Shown piece by piece: positions 9,701 through 13,911 of a stretch of 13,911 nucleotides of DNA. Source of the stretch: Isohypsibius dastychi (lineage: Eukaryota; Tardigrada; Eutardigrada; Parachela; Isohypsibiidae); the NCBI GenBank assembly GCA_034696485.1, contig JAQIWT010000914.1, positions 1-13,911 on the forward strand, in the 5' to 3' direction. Numbering within the stretch: the stretch's first letter is position 1; every line of letters starts with the position of its first letter. A program made the position numbers and the translations under genes. The notes beneath the pieces are model-generated. The model was not told the DNA's origin. It saw only the letters and a list, made by a program, of their open reading frames with translations, and made no database searches.

Positions 9701-9781
9701 GACTTCTGGAGTTGGATCCAAATAATTAACGAGTTGCTCGAAATTTAGAGTTGAAGTTGATGCACGGTTGGACGGATGCAT
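6778..9781 (-). CDS. Eight-exon gene, 492 residues, probable nuclear protein with BEN-like C-terminal domain
   Basis: Minus-strand exons: 9781-9440, 8943-8742, 8651-8556, 8504-8397, 8263-8171, 7519-7328, 7276-6989, 6935-6778. They total 1479 nt, and every junction phase fits. ATG at 9781 follows an in-frame TAG. Exon 1 encodes a compact N-terminal region (about 38-114) I do not recognise. The middle (about 115-345) is Ser/Asp/Glu-rich and probably disordered; it holds a basic cluster RKRKK (242-246), a likely nuclear signal, and an acidic run DSDDDEIDE. Residues about 359-452 resemble a BEN domain: VRLMGGTNVWI, a basic linker, RKRVQNLLYLLF, a G/K-rich loop, then LDTICSYVETV. BEN proteins bind DNA or chromatin partners and often repress transcription. 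The protein ends in DTDDDEDES. Weak points: the exon 5 acceptor is aag, and exon 4 could start 21 nt earlier. Introns carry three MITEs. The gene model is firm; the domain call is by eye. Confidence 0.75.
7569..7986. mobile_element. 418-bp MITE, Tc1/mariner-like, in intron 5 of the BEN-like gene
   Basis: Perfect 22-bp terminal inverted repeats, GAGAACCCGCGAGAATTCACAA at 7569-7590 and its reverse complement at 7965-7986. TA lies immediately outside both ends (7567-7568 and 7987-7988), the target duplication expected for Tc1/mariner-type elements. The interior has no long open frame and is AT-rich, so the element would be non-autonomous. It lies within the 651-bp intron between exons 5 and 6. 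Perfect TIRs suggest fairly recent insertion. Confidence 0.85.
7987..8059. repeat. AT-rich low-complexity tract
   Basis: A run of TA, ATA and TATA units directly after the MITE, inside the same intron. It may have served as the TA-rich insertion target, or it may have expanded afterwards. Confidence 0.7.
8992..9176. mobile_element. 185-bp hAT-like MITE, copy A
   Basis: Ends are CAGTGGTGG (8992-9000) and CCACCACTG (9168-9176). It contains a run of 16 C at 9143-9158. It is an inverted relative of the element at 9204-9388: both share GATGAAGGGACA, the GCGAAGCGG block and the ACTGACAAACTT end. Flanking 8-mers are AATTGCAG and CACTGCAC, only 5 of 8 matching, so a target duplication is not clear here. 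It lies in intron 1 of the BEN-like gene and carries no coding sequence. Confidence 0.75.
9204..9388. mobile_element. 185-bp hAT-like MITE, copy B, inverted to copy A
   Basis: Ends are CAGTGGTGG (9204-9212) and CCACCACTG (9380-9388). It contains a run of 16 G at 9218-9233. Flanking 8-mers ATTATAAA (9196-9203) and ATAATAAA (9389-9396) match at 7 of 8 positions, as expected for an 8-bp hAT target-site duplication. CAG...CTG ends also suit hAT. Only 27 bp separates it from copy A, so the transcript could fold into a long hairpin within intron 1. Confidence 0.8.
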
Positions 9782-9952
9782 GTTCTACAGCGTCACCTAG
9801 CTCAAGTTCACTGCAAATCAATACGTAGCGTGCAATAGAATGTTCGGAATGCAATCCTGAAGCGAGTGAAGATCCCGGAGAACATCAAGAGAGGAAATCA
9901 AAAGAAAAATCGAATCAAAATTCAAAATCAACAACAATTCGAAACTCAGTTA

Positions 9953-9974
9953 CCAATCAACCAATCAACCCAAT
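9953..9974 (-). promoter_or_regulatory. Three CCAAT boxes upstream of the BEN-like gene
   Basis: CCAAT occurs at 9953, 9961 and 9970, spaced 8 and 9 bp, about 170-190 bp upstream of the ATG at 9781. On the gene's strand they read ATTGG; CCAAT boxes work in either orientation and bind NF-Y. The spacing also fits a plain CAACCAAT-type tandem repeat, so function is only suggested. Confidence 0.35.
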
Positions 9975-10108
9975 CAACAAAAGCTTTGTTTGTCTGATGA
10001 GTGATCCGGTAGAGACACACGGAGCGTCGTGTACAATACCCTCGAACCAGAATCCACAGATTGGTTAATCTACATCTCTGACTAGAATCCAATGGCTACC
10101 ATGAACGA

Positions 10109-10170
10109 CGATGATTTCGGGCCACGCCAGTATATGCAAAATGACTTCCATTTCTGGCCACTGGGGATCT
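10109..10170 (-). repeat. Dispersed 60-70 bp repeat, inverted arm 1
   Basis: On the minus strand it shares GAAATGGAAGTCATTTTGC with the copy at 10436-10500, which lies in the opposite orientation, and shares GTTCATGGTAG with a third copy at 12908-12977. It is immediately left of the tRNA-like SINE head. Confidence 0.75.
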
Positions 10171-10184
10171 GCAAGTAAGCTACC

Positions 10185-10270
10185 CTCGTGGCCAATGGGG
10201 CGAGCGTCCGACACTGCCGCGTCCGGCAGAGCGTGGTTACAGGCGGCCTGGGTTCGAATCTCGGGGTCAG
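10185..10270 (+). mobile_element. tRNA-derived SINE head (Leu/Ser-like), not an intact tRNA
   Basis: It contains a pol III A box, TGGCCAATGGGG (10189-10200), and a B box, GGTTCGAATC (10251-10260), with GCGTCCGAC between, as seen in class II tRNAs such as tRNA-Leu. The T stem has a mismatch and the expected acceptor strands do not pair, so it is not a functional tRNA. A T-rich tail (TATTTTATTTTTATC) follows. It is flanked by inverted copies of a dispersed repeat at 10109-10170 and 10436-10500. Confidence 0.6.
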
Positions 10271-10435
10271 AGAATACAGTATTTTATTTTTATCGATGAA
10301 TTCGACAGAAGTGCGAGCATTGAGATCGAACAACGCGGGCTGACTTATTCATTCCTCTTGCATAGCTAGCCTCGCAGGCTTGCACCCTGTTTGTTCTATT
10401 CTGGCGTCGGTGTGTTTTTCCCTGTATGACATTCA

Positions 10436-10500
10436 ACCAGCGGCCCGAAATGGAAGTCATTTTGCATATATTGGGGTGGCCCGAAATTATCGTGGTACTG
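10436..10500 (+). repeat. Dispersed 60-70 bp repeat, inverted arm 2
   Basis: GGCCCGAAATGGAAGTCATT, then TTGCATATATTGGGGTGGCCC, continuing to GGTACTG. It is the inverted partner of 10109-10170, together bracketing about 265 bp that include the SINE head. Confidence 0.75.
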
Positions 10501-11007
10501 ATTTGAATTCCGTGGTACAAATACTGTACGTAAAAGATACAACCCTGCGTAGTACACACTACGGTATCGGGTGACTGCCCAACGAGCCCATTGGGATTCT
10601 GGGCCAGACTCAGGTCAGGTACGTACATGTATGGACCGGGTCAAACCTATAGAGATCTCTACAGCCTTGGGCCAGGTGCGACTTCTTTCCCTTCAGGCCA
10701 AGCAAGTCCGTAATGATCAGATTCTGCAACATCTATCAAATCAGGAACGACGCAGGCAAGCTTTGTGTATAATGCGAGATGAAGTATTTTGTGACTGTTT
10801 CTAACTCATAAAGCAAAGTAACTCACTTTATAGCAACTCATTTTATAAAGCAACTGACTTCATAAAGCGAAGTCCCATTTCGGCGCTAGACATCTTGGTA
10901 TTCGGTACCTGTAAGATCACTGTACGTTGTAAGCTAGATCTGTTTGTTGATTGTCAGCGAAAGCTTTTAAAGAAGCAACAATGTCAATTTCGAAAATCGT
11001 CCCGTTT
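10501..11007. other. Mostly non-coding; one helical short ORF
   Basis: A frame from ATG 10631 to TAA 10804 (plus) encodes about 57 residues that look helical and charged (LLSLQAKQVRND, LSNQERRRQA), but it has no family match or splice support. At 10808-10880 imperfect CATAAAGCAAAGT-like units repeat. I see no real gene. Confidence 0.4.
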
Positions 11008-11490
11008 TTATGCCGCGGTTTCCAGATGACTGACCGAGCCGTGCTGCTTGGTTGTTGTAGTCACGTGTCCAGCTGATCGTGTTGTCCCAACCGAGCTGTC
11101 GATTGTAACCTTGATGTCGAAACAAACCTTGGCCTGCTCCAGTGCAATCCCAGCAGCTTCTCGTTCTTTTTCCATGACACCCAAAGCGTATTCGGCCGCC
11201 AGTTTAATCTCCTTTTCCTGATGCTCAATATCCTTTTCAACAATGCGTTTCTGATATTCAGTGTCACGTATTTGCTGACGCGCTATGGTAGAGTACGGCG
11301 TATCAGGTCCGCATCACGTTCAACTTCTGCTCGGTAATTGGAATCCTCTTGTGCATTTTCAAACTCGTGCAACCAGGCTAGCTTCTCAACTCTCCGGCGG
11401 TAGCGGTCGTATTCTTCGGGCCCTCACTGGGCAGTTTTGGGTTCCGATAAAGCGAAGCTGGTGTTGGCGTCGATTTCAGCAGAATATTTG
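11008..11490 (-). pseudogene. CAHS (cytosolic abundant heat-soluble) gene copy, disrupted
   Basis: CAHS proteins are disordered, helical, heat-soluble eutardigrade proteins that form gels or fibres and help cells survive desiccation. The minus strand shows the family's conserved C-terminal half in two pieces. Piece 1 (11490-11289) has YSAEID, EEYDRYRRRVEKL, then YRAEVERDADLIRRTL. Piece 2 (11280-11008) has RQQIRDTEYQKRIVEKDIEH, EIKLAAEYAL, EKEREAAGIALEQAK, then FDIKVTIDSSVG and a Thr-rich tail to TAA at 11008-11010. Order and spacing follow family members. The copy is broken twice: TGA at 11424-11426, and eight bases (11281-11288, containing TAG) where the family has a single codon, a net frameshift. 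No GT...AG pair removes the second lesion. The N-terminal part is missing or lies at 11712-11900. A sequencing error is possible but two lesions argue against it. Confidence 0.75.
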
Positions 11491-11711
11491 CTTAAGAATA
11501 CGAAGAAATGGTAAAAATACAATGGTAAAACATGCGGTCCTCTGAGTGCCCCTCGTTAAATAAACTATGCACGCCAGAAACACGTTCAGTTACCTAGTTG
11601 GATGTGTGAAAAGGTAGGTCCATTGGTGTGACATTGTGTTTCACCCAAGGTTTCTGGGGCTGTTTGGACCGGACGAGAGTGAGGGATCTGAGTTCGAGTA
11701 TAAATTGCCTA

Positions 11712-11900
11712 CAGTAGTACCCTGTCTGTTGTTGATGTTACGCCTTCGAAGGCAGATTCCGAATTTCTAGTCTCAACAGGAGCGCCAGCAGTTTCATCAT
11801 AATGAAGAGCTATCACAAGATCACGGTGCTGATGAGCATGGCTGGTCGCATTCGGTACTACGAATTCCTATTGATAGCGATGCTCCGTAAGCTCTCCGCT
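11712..11900 (-). pseudogene. Possible 5' remnant of the CAHS copy
   Basis: The minus-strand frame reads through one TAG (11868-11870) and is otherwise open; it includes EFVVPNATSHAHQHRDL and DETAGAPVETRNSE. CAHS N-termini are variable and hydrophilic, and this lies at the right side of the relic with a gt dinucleotide after DR. The resemblance is compositional only, so this is tentative. Confidence 0.25.
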
Positions 11901-12263
11901 GAACGCAGAAAGTCGGCCATCTGTGTTACAAGTGGTTCTCGAAATCAGAAAGCTTCATTAAAATTGTTTCTTATTACCGCTCAACAACAAGTCTCATGGT
12001 TGGAAAAATTCATCTGAGTTTTTCGGTTTGTCCATGTTTTTGGACTTTAAGGCGCAATACAACAGTCGATCAGACAGATATCACGGTGACACGCAGAAGA
12101 TTCAGGTTTTCACGCACAAATTTCAAATACATTATTCACACAGATACACAGATAGAAATGTGTCTTTCTGCAAGGCTGCGATGCTCAACCGCGCACAATC
12201 CATTGTCACGGAATGCTGCCGGATTGATTTCTTGGTACTCAGAACCTCTGTATCCAACTTTGA

Positions 12264-12283
12264 CCCCCCCCCCCCTCCCCCCC
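12264..12283. repeat. Poly-C tract, possible MITE fragment
   Basis: C12 T C7 followed by GAAATAC. The reverse complement of the 185-bp MITE has C16 followed by GAAATCCACCACTG, so this may be a decayed end of the same family. No terminal repeat is preserved. Confidence 0.3.
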
Positions 12284-12321
12284 GAAATACTGTGTTAGTG
12301 CGCAGTCAAAACACATTATCA

Positions 12322-12507
12322 TTAAAAACCAACTGAGATGAAAGGGGTGACCTTTGGCACCATCCTCACCGTAACGAACTCTCCTAAAACTGGCTTCGTT
12401 TCCATAAAATCCACATTAGGCGTATTAACATAGTACAATTTCCCTTCTTCGAGACTGTCTTTTCTCCCAGGAACCATTCCCACTTGGATGTCCGGGCATA
12501 AGAGCAA
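12322..12507 (-). other. Exon-like open frame, unknown protein
   Basis: A minus-strand frame open to TAA at 12322-12324 with protein-like content: VGMVPGRKDSLEEGKLYYV, then DFMETKPVLGEF and VRMVPKVTPFISVGF. It could be the last exon of the gene whose pieces lie at 12529-12872, but no splice pair with matching phase was found; the only nearby AG (ccaag) is poor. I do not recognise the family. Confidence 0.35.
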
Positions 12508-12528
12508 CAGGTGGGTGTGCGGTATAAT

Positions 12529-12872
12529 TTAGATATGGATCTTCGTTACTATCTGATAGTCATTCTCGCAGTGTGCAAATTTTGCATAAATTTTGACGTA
12601 AGCGTCCACAAAACACGAGCCGTAATCTCCGTGCTCATCGAGCGATGTGCTGCAAAGTGATAAACAATGTCTGCCTAGACCCTATCCAGGACCGGTAAGT
12701 TGAAACTTACCGTACCTAACTTCCAGCACCGACAAAATGGATGTCACCACTTTTCTTGACTGTGACTTCCACGTGTGACTCGTCATTACCTTGCAACTTC
12801 GGCTCACGAAATCGATCATAGAAAAGAGGTGATTTCGTTGTGTAATATCGCGTGCAAGGGATGTTGGTGCAC
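12529..12872 (-). pseudogene. Two-exon gene end with one in-frame stop, unknown family
   Basis: Exon A (12872-12711) begins after ggcag and encodes CTNIPCTRYYTTKSPLFYDRF, then ESHVEVTVKKSGDIHFVGAGS. A TAG at 12716-12718 interrupts it five bases before a perfect gtaagt donor. The 61-bp intron ends tttgcag. Exon B (12649-12529) continues in matching phase as TSLDEHGDYGSCFVDAYVKI, AKFAHCENDY, to TAA at 12529-12531. Cys content and the VDAYVKIYAKFAHC segment suggest a secreted beta-rich protein, faintly like transthyretin-like proteins, but I do not make that call. Intact splice sites with one nonsense codon fit a young pseudogene, an assembly error or stop readthrough. Earlier exons would lie above 12872, where the third dispersed repeat copy and the PTP relic occur, so the 5' end may be lost. 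Confidence 0.45.
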
Positions 12873-12907
12873 CTGCCTAATTCCCTGTACTGACAAGTGA
12901 GCTCAAT

Positions 12908-12977
12908 CGCTGGCCGGGATTAGAAGTCGTTTTGCATATACGGGGAGGGGGATAGTTACCGTTCATGGTAGTTTCTC
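12908..12977 (+). repeat. Dispersed 60-70 bp repeat, third copy
   Basis: GCTGGCCGGGATTAGAAGTC, TTTTGCATATA, then GTTCATGGTAG. It is diverged from the pair at 10109-10170 and 10436-10500 but alignable across its length, closest to the first. It ends about 50 bp before the PTP relic. Confidence 0.6.
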
Positions 12978-13025
12978 AACCTTTAGGTGCACGAGAAAAG
13001 TGAAAATAATATGTATTCATCCTTT

Positions 13026-13246
13026 GCTCCATCTCATGGATAAACAGTGACCTCGTTCCACTTGATCAAGAAGTCTTCCAAAACCCCAATCCACCGTCAT
13101 CTTTACATCTTCCATTTAGATAAATGGTCTGAACAAGGCATCCCGGAATCTCTTCCCGCAATATGCCAGATGACCCAAAAACTCGAAATCTGTCGCATTC
13201 GATTCCAACCTCAGGCCGTACCGGAACGTGACGAAGTGGAATGATG
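13026..13246 (+). pseudogene. Truncated copy of the PTP catalytic exon
   Basis: Aligns with 467-708 of the PTP gene at the window's left end, at roughly 88 percent identity by my count. It is broken: GGTTAC has become GGATAA, a stop at 13041-13043; a 25-bp deletion between 13217 and 13218 corresponds to 659-683 and removes the catalytic Cys codon (680-682) and shifts the frame. Homology stops after GAATGATG at about 13246, before the rest of the P-loop helix and Q-loop. No splice acceptor precedes it and no intron 1 sequence is recognisable. The WSEQGIP loop is retained, so the change from WPD predates the duplication. It cannot encode a phosphatase. Confidence 0.9.
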
Positions 13247-13499
13247 GTCAGGTTTGCAGCTCTCCGCGAACCATATCAACTGCGGTTGTGCTCAAGATGA
13301 TGACGCTGAGGTTAACCTACATAATGTTGGAGGCATTTCACTGGCACTATTCGAAAACACGACGCCACGTCCTTGCGAGTGCCTCCTGCGTTTGCTGATG
13401 CTTGGTATTCTCTCCTTTGCGTTAAGGACTATCTCACAATCAGCAAGAGCAGATAAATTTTATCTTAATACCAGAGAAATTGAACAGTACTTTAGCCTG
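13247..13499. other. Spacer between PTP relic and repeat copy 2
   Basis: A plus frame 13254-13595 is open across this stretch and into the repeat, with content such as CECLLRLLMLGILSFAL, but has no motif, no splice support and no similarity that I can see to the equivalent position near 2070-3000. It is probably chance. Confidence 0.4.
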
Positions 13500-13833
13500 C
13501 GCTGCGGTAAGAACTTCCTGAATCACTTACCTCCATTCAACGGCGTGACACTGCTTCAAGATGTTTATTGTGCTAATAAGCATGCAAATGCTTGAATTCC
13601 ATACCTGTTGAGAATTTAGATTATTACTCTTTGCTCCGAACTGCTTCACTGCAGCATTGTTCCCTTTTCTGAAAGGTCCTAATGAATTCGTTTGCTCTCT
13701 TAAAAGACTTTATTTTACAAGGAAGTGCGGTATGAAATACGAAAACGTAAGGCAAGTCACTTTTTTCATAAAACATTGCATTGCATTGCATGTTGCAAAA
13801 ACAGAATTAAAACGGGATCTCGTTAGTCGACGC
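13500..13833. repeat. Dispersed repeat, copy 2 (first copy at 3008-3332)
   Basis: Same orientation and same landmarks as copy 1, ending at the same AGTCGACGC. It keeps a plus-strand frame at 13657-13839 that parallels 3102-3362 of copy 1 (RKCGMKYENVRQ versus RKCGLKYEDVRQ, and an identical KHCIALHVAK). It follows the PTP relic as copy 1 follows the PTP gene. Confidence 0.75.
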
Positions 13834-13850
13834 TTGTAGCCGGCAAAAGT

Positions 13851-13911
13851 GTTTCCCTGCATCCTAGTTACCCAGGGTAACTTTGTAAGGGAAACTTTAG
13901 CAAAGTTTCCC
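13851..13911. repeat. Nested perfect hairpins at window end
   Basis: GTTTCCCT (13851-13858) pairs with AGGGAAAC (13888-13895), enclosing AGTTACCC-A-GGGTAACT (13866-13882). Overlapping these, GGGAAACTTT (13889-13898), loop AGC, AAAGTTTCCC (13902-13911) is a perfect 10-bp stem. It may be the subterminal part of a foldback or MITE that continues past the window. Confidence 0.6.

Larger units (their letters stand above)
11491..12321. other. Non-coding stretch upstream of the CAHS relic
   Basis: Apart from a possible CAHS 5' remnant and a poly-C tract (both listed separately), no supported gene is visible. Plus-strand frames at 11802-12017, 11996-12298 and 12028-12336 carry no motifs or splice structure and overlap low-complexity DNA. 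Confidence 0.5.

Noticed and set aside
10185-10270. Functional tRNA-Leu gene
   Set aside because: The A and B boxes are good, but acceptor strands do not pair, the T stem has a mismatch and no convincing anticodon arm is visible.
11285-11545. Plus-strand 86-residue ORF
   Set aside because: It is antisense to the CAHS relic and has no motif.
12529-12872. Transthyretin-like secreted protein
   Set aside because: Only the VKIYAKFAHC segment is reminiscent; the remaining family pattern is not evident.

Overview
The window reads as eukaryotic nuclear DNA from a small-genome animal, most likely a eutardigrade. Genes have short introns with GT...AG borders, and exon phases that agree when joined. 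The most diagnostic piece is a minus-strand stretch at 11008-11490 whose conceptual translation resembles a cytosolic abundant heat-soluble (CAHS) protein, a family known only from eutardigrades. This assignment rests on recognition by eye, since no search could be run.

Layout. 1-883 (+): 3' part of a protein tyrosine phosphatase (PTP) gene, two exons, with an altered WPD loop. 884-2069: no gene seen. 2070-2985 (+): a complete four-exon gene for a 249-residue protein with an RRM-like C-terminal half. 3008-3332: a dispersed repeat. 3209-5522 (-): a three-exon F-box gene whose last exon runs into that repeat. 5523-6777: gene-poor, with weak or broken ORFs. 6778-9781 (-): an eight-exon gene for a 492-residue, probably nuclear protein with a BEN-like C-terminus. 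Its introns hold a 418-bp TA-flanked MITE and two 185-bp hAT-like MITEs in inverted orientation. 9782-11007: a CCAAT cluster, then a tRNA-derived SINE head between inverted repeats. 11008-11490 (-): the broken CAHS copy. 12322-12872 (-): exon-like pieces of an unrecognised gene with one in-frame stop. 13026-13246 (+): a truncated second copy of the PTP exon lacking the catalytic cysteine. 13500-13833: second copy of the dispersed repeat. 13851-13911: nested perfect hairpins.

The left edge (PTP exon, then repeat) and the right edge (PTP fragment, then repeat) share the same two components in the same order and orientation. This suggests an old segmental duplication whose right-hand copy has decayed. 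There is no operon or evident shared pathway. The picture is of unrelated single genes in a region with MITEs, a SINE and gene relics concentrated in its right half.
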